A stretch of DNA of 7,421 bases from an uncultured Acidimicrobiales bacterium (GCA_938008925.1 CALLIQ010000779.1:1-7421), one strand, 5' to 3'. Counted from the stretch's first letter, positions 1 through 6,476 are shown. Numbers and translations are program-made. Notes: generated by a model not told the origin, from the sequence alone.

Positions 1-247
1 GGCAGCCGAGGCGAGCGTTCTTCGTGTCGCACGCCAGGGCGGCGAGCGTCGCAACGGCTTCGAAGTGGGGGAGGACGCCGCCCTGCGGTGGCGCTTCGTA
101 GAGGTGATCCCACACCGAGAGCCAGTCGAGTCCCTGCCGGCCGTCGCCGGGATCGTCGAGCCACCGCCAGATGTCACGCAGCTCGTCGATGGACATGTTC
201 TGTTGGCCGATGTGGGCGCCCAGTGAAAGAGTCACGCCTGCGAACAT
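1..247 (-). CDS. Luciferase-like (LLM class) flavin/F420-dependent monooxygenase, N-terminal part
   Basis: Reading the minus strand from the ATG at 247-245 gives 82 open codons that run off the left edge, so only the N-terminus is present. The protein begins MFAGVTLSLGAHIGQQNMS and contains GLDWLSVWDHLYEAPP at about residues 39-54, followed by LPHFEAVATLAALA at 59-72 and ARLGC at 78-82. These match the first beta strand, the 'W/S-V-W-D-H' segment and the 'E-A-x-x-x-L-A-A-L-A' helix of the bacterial luciferase-like TIM-barrel family. In Actinomycetota these proteins often use coenzyme F420 or FMN to oxidise or reduce small molecules; the substrate is unknown. A GGAGGG-type ribosome binding site lies about 14 bases upstream, inside an inverted repeat. 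A GTG at codon 5 is an alternative start. The gene is divergent from the DUF4214 gene. Family call is firm; cofactor and substrate are inference. Confidence 0.82.
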   Translation of the reverse strand, partial: MFAGVTLSLGAHIGQQNMSIDELRDIWRWLDDPGDGRQGLDWLSVWDHLYEAPPQGGVLPHFEAVATLAALACDTKNARLGC

Positions 248-249
248 AG

Positions 250-295
250 AGCGAGCCGGAACCCTCCATCGAATGCCGATGGTCGCAGGCTCGCT
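250..295. promoter_or_regulatory. Nested inverted repeat in the divergent intergenic region (possible leader hairpin or operator)
   Basis: An outer perfect 8-base inverted repeat, AGCGAGCC (250-257) and GGCTCGCT (288-295), encloses an inner perfect 6-base one, CCATCG (266-271) and CGATGG (277-282), with a 5-base loop. In the minus-strand transcript the outer stem ends two bases before the monooxygenase ATG. The GGAGGG ribosome binding site (complement of 262-267) lies at the junction of the inner stem and internal loop. It could control translation of the monooxygenase, or act as a protein-binding palindrome between the two divergent genes. The pairing is seen directly; the role is inferred. 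Confidence 0.5.
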
Positions 296-344
296 AGCGT
301 GCCGACTCGTCCGAGACGCGAGAGAAGCGAGAGACAACCGCCAA

Positions 345-1211
345 ATGATTGCGACCATTCGCGAAACACAACGACACCTCGTGCGCCTATCGGCATTGGC
401 GCTCAGTGCCGTGATGGTGACGGTTGGCTCGATCGCAGCGTCGCCAGCTGCTGCGGGGACAGCGTTGGCAGCATCGGAGGACGTCGCGATCGAGGGCTAC
501 GAAACCTTGATCAACGATCCAACACTCACCGACGAACACGCCGTCGTGCTGCGCTTCTACGAGGCCGTTCTCGGACGCCAGGCCGACACACCGGGCGCTC
601 GGTTCTGGATCGATCGTTTCGACTCGGGTGAGTGGCCGACGCGTCGAATCGCGGAGCACTTCGCGTCGAGCGACGAGTTCGCCGCTCTCTACGGCGACGC
701 AACCGACGACGCGGCGTTCGTCTCTGCGATGTACGGCAACGTGCTCGACCGGATCCCCGATCAGAACGGCCTCGCCTTCTGGACGGAGTACCTCGCCGAC
801 GGAGGGTCGAGAGGAGAGCTCATCCTCCTCGTGTCGAACGCCCCGGAGTTCACCAACGCGAACCGCTTTCCCTTCGAGCTGAACAAGCTGCCGAGTCTGT
901 GGCTCGACGGTGATCAGCAGCGCTGCACCACCGAACGAGGCACGAGCGGATCGCTCACCGACGGACGGCTGGGCATCACCGACCCGACGGGGCTCGTCGG
1001 TTCCGACTGCCCTCAGATCGAGTCTCTCGTCCCAACGGACGTCTTCGCACTCGTCGACGGCGTCCTGTATCGCGGGTTCCCGTCGTCGATTCCCTCTGCC
1101 AGGCTCGAGTTCGCCGTCGACCGCGCATCGCCGGGCGACGACTACCTCTTCTGGGTCAGCGACGACTGGCAGGTTCGCATCGAGTTCGTCGTCTTCTTTG
1201 ACGGAGGTTGA
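345..1211 (+). CDS. Exported DUF4214 repeat protein
   Basis: This encodes 288 residues from the ATG at 345. The N-terminus (MIATIRETQRHLVRLSALAL) has basic residues followed by a hydrophobic stretch at about 14-32 and small residues (ASPAAAG, 32-38), which fits a Sec signal peptide cleaved near residue 38-43. Two tandem DUF4214-type units follow. The first is about 67-116 (FYEAVLGRQADTPGARFW) and the second about 126-171 (MYGNVLDRIPDQNGLAFW). Each has the family's 'Y-x-x-V-L-x-R-x-x-D-x-x-G-x-x-F-W' pattern. The C-terminal 115 residues contain two cysteines (193 and 222), possibly a disulfide after export, and I do not recognise that domain. DUF4214 domains are found in secreted and surface proteins, and their function is not well defined. 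The open frame extends upstream to 171, but that start would run into the divergent gene and push the signal peptide inward, so 345 is preferred. The ribosome binding site is weak (AG-rich, 321-335). Confidence 0.82.
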   Translation: MIATIRETQRHLVRLSALALSAVMVTVGSIAASPAAAGTALAASEDVAIEGYETLINDPTLTDEHAVVLRFYEAVLGRQADTPGARFWIDRFDSGEWPTRRIAEHFASSDEFAALYGDATDDAAFVSAMYGNVLDRIPDQNGLAFWTEYLADGGSRGELILLVSNAPEFTNANRFPFELNKLPSLWLDGDQQRCTTERGTSGSLTDGRLGITDPTGLVGSDCPQIESLVPTDVFALVDGVLYRGFPSSIPSARLEFAVDRASPGDDYLFWVSDDWQVRIEFVVFFDGG

Positions 1212-1251
1212 TTCGACCGATCTGACCAGCTGGCGCGCAGCGCTCGTCCTG

Positions 1252-1257
1252 GACAAT
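1252..1257 (+). promoter_or_regulatory. Possible -10 element upstream of the crotonase gene
   Basis: GACAAT matches TATAAT at four of six positions and lies in the 74-base gap between the DUF4214 gene and the crotonase gene. No convincing -35 is at the right distance. If real, transcription would begin near 1263. That would exclude the upstream in-frame ATG at 1256 and support the start at 1286. Evidence is weak. Confidence 0.25.
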
Positions 1258-1273
1258 GGTCGAAGCGTCAACC

Positions 1274-1279
1274 GAGGAG
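1274..1279 (+). promoter_or_regulatory. Ribosome binding site of the crotonase gene
   Basis: GAGGAG lies 6 bases before the ATG at 1286. This decides the start in favour of 1286 over the in-frame ATG at 1256, which has no purine-rich site before it and would add ten residues (MVEASTEETD) not expected in the family. Confidence 0.7.
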
Positions 1280-1285
1280 ACCGAC

Positions 1286-2074
1286 ATGACGACCACGAAC
1301 GCCGAGGGGTTCACGACCCTCACCGCAACCGCAGAGGGCCGCATCGGGCGCCTCACGCTCGACCAGGGCGACAAGCTCAATCCACTGAGCTGGCAATGCC
1401 TCGACGAGATCGCCCGGGCCGCTCGCTGGTTCGATGACCAGCGAGAGGTGACCGTCGTCGTCGTGACCGGTACTGGCCGAGCGTTCTCGGCAGGCGCCGA
1501 CCTCAACTCCTTCAACACCCGCGATGAGATCACGACTCGGGAGGTGGGGGAGTACGGCCGCAAGATGGCCGACGCGCTCGAGGCGATGGAGGCGCTCGCC
1601 ATCGCACGGATCCAAGGGTGGTGCGTCGGTGGCGGACTCGTGCTCGCGGCCGCCTGCGACCTTCGCCTCGCCGCCGAGTCGGCTCGCTTCTCGATCCCCG
1701 AGGTCGACCTCGGTATCCCGCTGGCGTGGGGCGGCATTCCCCGCCTCGTCCGAGAGATCGGACCCGCGCTCGCGAAAGAGCTCGTCCTCACGTGCCGCCC
1801 CTTCGACGCCGGGGAAGCGCTCGCTTCCGGTTTCCTCAATCGCGTGGTCGCCGATGACGAGCTCGACGGCGCTGTCGAAGTGCTCGCTCAGCAGATCGCA
1901 GGCAAGGCACCACTCACGATCCGAGCCACGAAGCGCCACGTCAACGCCGTCACCGATCAGATGGTCGGAACGATGCGGAGTTGGAGCGATGCAGACGGTT
2001 TGGCGAACGCGTTCAACGATGCGGAATGCGGCGAAGCGAGGCGCGCATATCTCGCCGAACGCTCCCGCTCTTGA
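1286..2074 (+). CDS. Enoyl-CoA hydratase/isomerase (crotonase) family protein
   Basis: The product has 262 residues, the normal length of a single-domain crotonase. The oxyanion-hole segments are clear: GRAFSAGADL (64-73) and WCVGGGLVLAAACD (112-125). The PEVDLGIPLAWGGIPRL segment (138-154) is the second active-site stretch. Residues 169-187 (TCRPFDAGEALASGFLNRV) are the family's helix with its A-x-x-x-G-L/F-V region. Rat mitochondrial enoyl-CoA hydratase uses Glu144 and Glu164. Here the Glu164 position is kept as Glu139, while the Glu144 position (GGGxE) is Val119. That fits an isomerase or another crotonase reaction better than a classical hydratase. It would act on an acyl-CoA thioester in the cytoplasm. 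It stands alone between the DUF4214 gene and the transporter operon, so context does not name a pathway. Family is secure; the exact reaction is open. Confidence 0.9.
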   Translation: MTTTNAEGFTTLTATAEGRIGRLTLDQGDKLNPLSWQCLDEIARAARWFDDQREVTVVVVTGTGRAFSAGADLNSFNTRDEITTREVGEYGRKMADALEAMEALAIARIQGWCVGGGLVLAAACDLRLAAESARFSIPEVDLGIPLAWGGIPRLVREIGPALAKELVLTCRPFDAGEALASGFLNRVVADDELDGAVEVLAQQIAGKAPLTIRATKRHVNAVTDQMVGTMRSWSDADGLANAFNDAECGEARRAYLAERSRS

Positions 2075-2112
2075 AGGGGTTCGTGACACTTCCGCAACGC
2101 TTGGCGCGGTGA

Positions 2113-2142
2113 TTCGACACCATCGGTGACCCCTGTCACAAT
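2113..2142 (+). promoter_or_regulatory. Putative promoter of the transporter operon
   Basis: CACAAT (2137-2142) matches four of six bases of TATAAT, and TTCGAC (2113-2118) is a poor -35 at an 18-base spacing. This is the only plausible place for a promoter in the 122-base gap before the first ATPase gene. The CRP-like palindrome overlaps it. Transcription would start near 2149. Prediction is weak and rests mainly on position. Confidence 0.3.
2125..2140 (+). promoter_or_regulatory. CRP/GlxR-like operator candidate
   Basis: GGTGA (2125-2129), six bases, TCACA (2136-2140) matches the CRP-family consensus TGTGA-N6-TCACA at nine of ten fixed positions. The core is a perfect palindrome, GTGAC-N4-GTCAC. 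It lies 57 bases upstream of the first ATPase gene and overlaps the candidate -10. If bound there, it would more likely repress or modulate than activate. CRP-family regulators (CRP, GlxR) control carbon and peptide uptake genes in other Actinomycetota; binding here is inferred from the match alone. Confidence 0.4.
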
Positions 2143-2161
2143 CTGGGCTTCTCTTCCCGCA

Positions 2162-2175
2162 ACGGGCTTTCCCGT
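2162..2175 (+). other. Small hairpin in the leader of the first ATPase gene
   Basis: ACGGG, a CTTT loop and CCCGT form a perfect 5-base-pair stem that ends 21 bases before the ATG at 2197. An overlapping alternative, CCCG-CAA-CGGG, begins at 2156. Such short stems arise by chance in GC-rich DNA. It is listed because hairpins sit at a similar distance from the start in the other two leaders of this operon. Confidence 0.3.
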
Positions 2176-2196
2176 GCACCTCGCCAGGAGACTTTT

Positions 2197-3357
2197 ATGA
2201 CCGACGTTGGAGCCGAGTCCGACCGCCTCACGCGAGTCGATCGACAAGAACCGCTCCTCGATGTGATCGACCTCAGGACCCACTTCCAGGTCGAAGGAGG
2301 CATCGTCAAGGCGGTCGACGGCGTCAGCTTCACCCTCGACCGAGGCAAGACCCTCGGCATCGTCGGCGAATCCGGTTCGGGCAAGACCGTGCTGTCGCGC
2401 TCGATCATGAGGCTCACCACCGGATCGAACGTGATCACGACCGGCGAGGTTCGCTACGACGGCCGAGATCTGGTCACGAAGAGCACCAAGGAGATGCAGG
2501 GGCTGTGGGGCGTCGAGATGGCGATGGTCTTCCAGGACCCGATGACGTCGCTGAACCCGGTGGTGAAGGTCGGTCGACAGATGACCGAGCACATCCGCCA
2601 TCACCTCGGCGTGTCCAAGTCCGAGGCTCGCGACACTGCGATCGAGCTGCTCCGCAGCGTGCGCATCCCCGAGCCCGAGGTGCGCATCGACACCTATCCC
2701 CACGAGATGTCCGGCGGTATGCGCCAGCGCGTGTGCATCGCCATCGCGCTCGCCTGTGGCCCGAAGATGCTGTTCGCCGACGAGCCGACCACAGCGCTCG
2801 ACGTGACCGTGCAGCATCAGATCCTCAACCTGCTGGCCCAACAGCAGCAGGACCGGTTCATGACGATGATCATGGTCACCCACGACCTCGGCGTCGTGGC
2901 CGGCCGCACCGATGAGATCGCCGTGATGTACGCCGGCAAGGTCGTCGAGAAGGCGCCGACCAACCAGCTCTTCGCCGACATGCGTCACCCGTACACACAG
3001 TCGTTGCTGTGGTCGATCCCGAAGGTGTCTCAGCCGAAGCACACCAGGCTGAACGCCATCGCCGGTCGACCACCGGACCTGATCAGCCCGCCGAAGGGGT
3101 GTTCGTTCTCACCGCGCTGCCCCTACGCGCAGGAGAAGTGCCACAACGAGGAGCCACCGCTCACCGCGGCCGCCGCTCCCGGCCACCAGTTCGCCTGCTG
3201 GTATCCCGTCGGCAGCCCAGAGAACGAGGCGGCCTACGAGAAGAATCTCGCCGCCGGTGTTCCCCAGACGCTGGCTGCTGCCGGCAAGCTCCAGGCCACC
3301 GAAGACCTGGGCTCCACGATCGACCTCTTGACCAACACCGAAGGAGCGGACGCCTGA
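2197..3357 (+). CDS. Peptide/nickel-type ABC transporter ATP-binding protein, DppD/OppD type
   Basis: The product has 386 residues and is the first of two ATPases that power uptake. Visible motifs are Walker A GESGSGKT (57-64), the Q-loop Gln113 in VFQDPMTSLNP, the signature MSGGMRQR (171-178, with Met in place of the usual Leu), Walker B MLFADEP (191-197) and the switch His229 in VTHD. After the ATPase core comes the oligopeptide-transporter C-terminal domain, starting at HPYTQSLL (264-271). Four cysteines are at 302, 308, 315 and 334. In related DppD structures this pattern binds a [4Fe-4S] cluster. About 45 residues beyond the last cysteine form an alanine-rich tail. The start has AGGAG (2186-2190) 6 bases upstream. 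The stop shares its last A with the start of the next ATPase gene (TGATG), so the two are translationally coupled. Family and role are secure; the substrate is not known. Confidence 0.95.
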   Translation: MTDVGAESDRLTRVDRQEPLLDVIDLRTHFQVEGGIVKAVDGVSFTLDRGKTLGIVGESGSGKTVLSRSIMRLTTGSNVITTGEVRYDGRDLVTKSTKEMQGLWGVEMAMVFQDPMTSLNPVVKVGRQMTEHIRHHLGVSKSEARDTAIELLRSVRIPEPEVRIDTYPHEMSGGMRQRVCIAIALACGPKMLFADEPTTALDVTVQHQILNLLAQQQQDRFMTMIMVTHDLGVVAGRTDEIAVMYAGKVVEKAPTNQLFADMRHPYTQSLLWSIPKVSQPKHTRLNAIAGRPPDLISPPKGCSFSPRCPYAQEKCHNEEPPLTAAAAPGHQFACWYPVGSPENEAAYEKNLAAGVPQTLAAAGKLQATEDLGSTIDLLTNTEGADA

Positions 3358-4394
3358 TGGCCGGTTCCGGCAAGGCGCATTTGCGCGATGAAGCCGACAC
3401 GATTCTTCGAGTCGAAGATCTGACCGTCGAGTTCCCCGCTGGCCGCGGGCGTGTGGTTCACGCCGTCAGCGGCATCAGCTTCGACATCGCCAAGGGCGAG
3501 ACGCTCGGTCTCGTCGGCGAGTCCGGATGTGGCAAGTCCACGACCGGCAAAGCCATCCTCCAGCTGCCGAAGCCGACCGGGGGATCGGTCCGAGTCAAGG
3601 GCACCGACCTCGCAGCACTCGATTCAGAGTCGATGCGTCAAGCTCGCACCGGCGTGCAGATGATCTTCCAGGATCCGATCTCGTCGCTGAACCCGCGCCG
3701 CATGATCGGCGACGTGGTCGCTGAGCCGCTCGAGGTGTGGGGACCGCACGACGAGGACGAGCAGTGGCCCATCGTGGCCAACATGCTCGACGCCGTCGGC
3801 ATCGACCCCGACGTTGCCCGCTTCAAGCGCCCGCACGAGTTCTCCGGTGGCCAGTGCCAGCGCATCTCGATCGCCCGAGCGCTCGTGATGGAGCCAGAGC
3901 TGATCATCTGCGACGAGCCGGTCTCCGCGCTCGACGTTTCGGTCCAGGCTCAGATCCTCAACATGCTCGAGGATCTCAAGGCCCAGTACGGCCTCACCCT
4001 CGTGTTCATCGCTCACGACCTCGCGGTCGTGAAGAACATCAGCGACCGGGTGGCGGTCATGTATCTCGGCAAGATGTGCGAGATCTCCGAATCCGACGAG
4101 CTCTACGAGCACCCAGCACATCCCTATACGGCACTCCTGCTCGGCTCGATTCCCGTGCCGGATCCGCTCGCATCAATCGACGACGTCGTGATGTCCGAAG
4201 GCGAGCTGCCCTCGCCGCTCGCTCCGCCATCGGGCTGCCGTTTCCGCACTCGCTGTCCCTACGCAGACGAGATCTGCGAACGGGTCGAGCCCCAGATGCG
4301 CCGGGTCAACGACGATCATTTCGTCGCATGCCATCACCCACTCGTGCCGGCCGACGCGGTCGGCGACGCCACCGAGGTGTCCATTTCTTCCTGA
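3357..4394 (+). CDS. Peptide/nickel-type ABC transporter ATP-binding protein, DppF/OppF type
   Basis: The product has 345 residues and is the partner ATPase of the preceding gene. It shows Walker A GESGCGKS (54-61), Q-loop Gln105 in IFQDPISSLNP, signature FSGGQCQR (162-169, Cys167 where many homologues have Arg or Lys), Walker B LIICDEP (182-188) and switch His220 in IAHD. The phrase DEPVSALDVSVQAQILN (186-202) is typical of the F-type subunit. The C-terminal domain begins at HPYTALLL (255-262) and has cysteines at 294, 300, 307 and 325, again the [4Fe-4S]-type pattern. The ATG at 3357 overlaps the upstream stop by one base and has AAGGAG (3341-3346) ten bases before it. The open frame continues upstream inside the previous gene, but that part is only its out-of-frame shadow. 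A 125-base gap follows before the permease genes. Confidence 0.95.
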   Translation: MAGSGKAHLRDEADTILRVEDLTVEFPAGRGRVVHAVSGISFDIAKGETLGLVGESGCGKSTTGKAILQLPKPTGGSVRVKGTDLAALDSESMRQARTGVQMIFQDPISSLNPRRMIGDVVAEPLEVWGPHDEDEQWPIVANMLDAVGIDPDVARFKRPHEFSGGQCQRISIARALVMEPELIICDEPVSALDVSVQAQILNMLEDLKAQYGLTLVFIAHDLAVVKNISDRVAVMYLGKMCEISESDELYEHPAHPYTALLLGSIPVPDPLASIDDVVMSEGELPSPLAPPSGCRFRTRCPYADEICERVEPQMRRVNDDHFVACHHPLVPADAVGDATEVSISS

Positions 4395-4436
4395 ACTCGC
4401 TCATGAACATCCGCAGACGAAACCACCCGAGCGCTT

Positions 4437-4469
4437 CAGTGTCGGGGGTCACATCTGCTACACCATCGA
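4437..4469 (+). promoter_or_regulatory. Shared promoter/operator element, copy 1 (before permease B)
   Basis: This element aligns without gaps to 6559-6591, with 26 of 33 bases identical. CAGTG is identical at the left end, and TCTGCTACACCATCGA (4454-4469) is identical over 16 bases at the right end. TGC-TACACC (4457-4464) could be an extended -10, though TACACC matches TATAAT at only three of six positions. Transcription would then start near 4470. The element lies in the gap between the second ATPase and the first permease, so the permeases may have their own transcript. Whether it is a promoter, a regulator site or both is inference. Confidence 0.5.
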
Positions 4470-4474
4470 TTGTT

Positions 4475-4495
4475 GCTGGCTTTCGCCCCGCCAGC
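4475..4495 (+). other. Leader hairpin before permease B
   Basis: GCTGGC (4475-4480) and GCCAGC (4490-4495) pair perfectly around a 9-base loop. The stem begins 5 bases after the shared element and ends 24 bases before the permease ATG. No T-tract follows, so it is not an intrinsic terminator. It would sit near the 5' end of a transcript started at the shared element, where it could protect the mRNA or affect translation. Confidence 0.4.
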
Positions 4496-4519
4496 TGACC
4501 GACCGAAAGACTTCGCTCA

Positions 4520-5476
4520 ATGGGAAAGATCATCGCAGCAAGGCTGGCGAGACTCCTCGCAACGCTCTTCGCCGTGACCTTCATCAGCTTCATGATGACG
4601 AAGCTGCTTCCGGGAGACCCGGCCGTCGCCATCCTCGGACAGGACGGCATCCAAAACGAGGAACTCCTCCTCGAGCTGCGGACCGAGCTGGGACTCGACG
4701 ATCCGATCCCGGTGCAATACGTCAACTGGCTCGGGAACGCCGTTCAGGGTGACCTCGGCGAGTCCTACATCAACCGAGGCCAGTCGGTGGCGGGCACGAT
4801 CGGACAGCGGTTCCCCGTCACGCTCCAGCTCGCTCTGATGGCGATCATCATCGCACTGCTGCTGGCCATCCCGATCGGCGTCGTCGGCGCTTACCGACAG
4901 GGAAAGTGGCAGGACCAGACCAGCTCTGCCGGCGTGCAGGTGGCACTGTCGGTCCCGAACTTCGTGACCGGCATCTTCTTGATCTGGCTGTTCGCGGTCA
5001 AACTCGAATGGTTACCCGCCTCAAACTGGAATCGAATCAGCGACAAGGGGATCTGGGCCAACCTCCAGACAGCGATCTTGCCGGCGACGGCGTTGGCGCT
5101 GACCCAGATGGCGATCTTCTCCCGCCTGGTTCGATCCGACATGATCGCCACGCTCCAGGAGAACTTCATCCTGTCCGCCCGGGCCAAGGGCCTCAGCGAC
5201 CGCTTCATCTTGTTCCGCCACGCACTCCGACCCAGCTCGCTGAGCGTCGCCACCCTCGTCGGCATCAACTTCGGCGCACTGCTCGGCGGCACCGTGATCA
5301 TCGAGACCCTGTTTGCCATCCCCGGCCTCGGGTTCCGACTCATCAATGCGATCAACCAGCGCGACATCCTGGTCATCCAGGGCATCACCGTGTTCATCGC
5401 AACCGGCTACGTGGTGATCAACACCATTGTCGATCTCTTCTACACCGTCCTCGATCCTCGAATCAGAAGGAGCTGA
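4520..5476 (+). CDS. Peptide/nickel-type ABC transporter permease, DppB/OppB type
   Basis: The product has 318 residues. It is an integral membrane protein that forms half of the translocation channel. The N-terminus MGKIIAARLARLLATLFAVT with TM1 (about 10-28), then LLPGDPA (29-35), is the hallmark of the B-type permease. A periplasm-side segment at about 40-98 includes LGLDDPIPVQYVNWLGNAV (58-76) and GDLGESY (77-83). Further membrane segments lie at about 100-125, 139-161, 183-203, 241-265 and 286-308. The EAA coupling loop is NFILSARAKGLSDRFILFRH (215-234), which contacts the ATPases. The C-terminal LDPRIR (311-316) is typical. A weak ribosome binding site, GAAAGA (4505-4510), lies 9 bases before the ATG. 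The gene is followed after 4 bases by the second permease. Family is secure; substrate is unknown. Confidence 0.95.
   Translation: MGKIIAARLARLLATLFAVTFISFMMTKLLPGDPAVAILGQDGIQNEELLLELRTELGLDDPIPVQYVNWLGNAVQGDLGESYINRGQSVAGTIGQRFPVTLQLALMAIIIALLLAIPIGVVGAYRQGKWQDQTSSAGVQVALSVPNFVTGIFLIWLFAVKLEWLPASNWNRISDKGIWANLQTAILPATALALTQMAIFSRLVRSDMIATLQENFILSARAKGLSDRFILFRHALRPSSLSVATLVGINFGALLGGTVIIETLFAIPGLGFRLINAINQRDILVIQGITVFIATGYVVINTIVDLFYTVLDPRIRRS
5467..5472 (+). promoter_or_regulatory. Ribosome binding site of permease C
   Basis: AAGGAG lies 8 bases before the ATG at 5481, inside the last codons of permease B. It decides the start: the in-frame ATG at 5427 would overlap permease B by 50 bases and has no comparable site. 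Confidence 0.75.
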
Positions 5477-5480
5477 GCTG

Positions 5481-6476
5481 ATGACCGCACTCGATGCTCA
5501 GACCGAACCGGTTTCCCCTGTCGGCCCCGATGCCGTGGCTGCCGCCCAGCGCAGGTCGACGGCCATCGAACGGCCAAAGCGGGCAACGCCGTTGCAGGTG
5601 TTCCGCCAGATGCCGTTCGTCATCAAGCTGTCGACGATCTGGCTGCTGTTGATCTTCGGTGGGGCGATCTACGCCAAGCTCGACACCGTCGTGTTCAACG
5701 ACGCGCTCCCACTGCAGAACCCGAACCTGCAGACGAACAACTTCAACCCGGCGACCGGCGAGTTCGGCGACGGCGAGCCGAACGAATCATGGTCGGCTCA
5801 GCATTGGCTCGGCACCGACACGATCGCCCGCGACACCTTCGCCCGCATCGTGCACGGCGCGTGGGTCAGCCTCATCATCGCCATGGTGTCTGCGATGTTC
5901 GGCGTGATCGTCGGCGGCTTCTTCGGTTCACTCGTCGGCTTCGTGCGGGGCCGTACCGAGACGGTCACCATGGCCGCGATGGACGTCATCTTGGCGTTCC
6001 CGGCTCTGATCCTTCTGCTCGCCATGGTCTCGATCTTCGAGGTCAGAAGCCTCACGGTGATCGCATTGGTGATCGGATTCTTGTCGATCCCGACCTACAC
6101 CCGTGTGGCGAGAGCCGGTTCGCTGGCGATCAGCCAGCGAGAGTTCGTGCTCGCGGCCCGGGCCATCGGTACAAAGCCCATGAAGATCTTGTTCCGAGAA
6201 GTCATCCCGAATGTGTTGCCGACCGTCTTGAGCTACGCCATGGTCGCCGGCGCCTTTGTGATCGTCGTCGAGGGCTCGCTGAGCTTCCTCGGCCTCAGCG
6301 TTCAGCTCCCCACTGCCACGTGGGGCAACATGATCAACCAGGCACGAGGCAATCTGAAGGTCAACTTCGCACAGGTCTTCTGGCCTTCGATGGCCCTCGT
6401 GATCACCGTCCTGTCGCTGAATTCCGTCGGCGACTGGCTGCAGAAGCGCTCGGCTCACCGAGCCTCTGCCCTGTAA
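5481..6476 (+). CDS. Peptide/nickel-type ABC transporter permease, DppC/OppC type
   Basis: The product has 331 residues and is the second channel subunit, pairing with permease B. It has a cytoplasmic N-terminal tail of about 45 residues, TM1 at about 47-66, and an external segment ending in the C-type hallmark HWLGTDTIARDTFARI (108-123). Membrane segments follow at about 127-154, 164-186, 189-206, 247-270 and 298-318. The EAA loop is EFVLAARAIGTKPMKILFRE (221-240), followed by VIPNVLP (241-247). SLSFLGL (266-272) and TWGNMI (280-285) are usual C-type sequences. It starts 4 bases after the stop of permease B with its own strong ribosome binding site, so the two are almost certainly cotranscribed and made in equal amounts. 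A 172-base gap follows before the binding-protein gene. Substrate is unknown. Confidence 0.95.
   Translation: MTALDAQTEPVSPVGPDAVAAAQRRSTAIERPKRATPLQVFRQMPFVIKLSTIWLLLIFGGAIYAKLDTVVFNDALPLQNPNLQTNNFNPATGEFGDGEPNESWSAQHWLGTDTIARDTFARIVHGAWVSLIIAMVSAMFGVIVGGFFGSLVGFVRGRTETVTMAAMDVILAFPALILLLAMVSIFEVRSLTVIALVIGFLSIPTYTRVARAGSLAISQREFVLAARAIGTKPMKILFREVIPNVLPTVLSYAMVAGAFVIVVEGSLSFLGLSVQLPTATWGNMINQARGNLKVNFAQVFWPSMALVITVLSLNSVGDWLQKRSAHRASAL

Noticed and set aside
171..344. Upstream extension of the DUF4214 protein to the ATG at 171
   Set aside because: It would overlap the divergent monooxygenase gene by 77 bases, cross the nested hairpin, and place 58 unlikely residues before a good signal peptide. 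The ATG at 345 fits an exported protein.
1206..1218. GGTTG-ATT-CGACC stem at the end of the DUF4214 gene as a terminator
   Set aside because: It overlaps the stop codon, has a 3-base loop and a G-U pair, and no T-tract follows.
387..1271. Long minus-strand open frame (294 codons) opposite the DUF4214 gene
   Set aside because: It lies antisense to a gene with a clear signal peptide and domain repeats. The translation is rich in Arg, Val and Glu with no recognisable domain, as expected for a shadow frame in GC-rich DNA.
1268..3042. Long minus-strand open frames (1268-2179 and 1957-3042) opposite the crotonase and first ATPase genes
   Set aside because: Both are antisense to genes with unmistakable family motifs, show no domain of their own, and cross the intergenic region without a start signal.
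4426..4446. CCCGA/TCGGG stem between the second ATPase and permease B as a terminator
   Set aside because: The stem is five base pairs with an 11-base loop and no T-tract, and it overlaps the left end of the shared element. More likely incidental.
5427..5480. Earlier ATG at 5427 for permease C
   Set aside because: It has no ribosome binding site and would overlap permease B by 50 bases. AAGGAG at 5467-5472 points to 5481.
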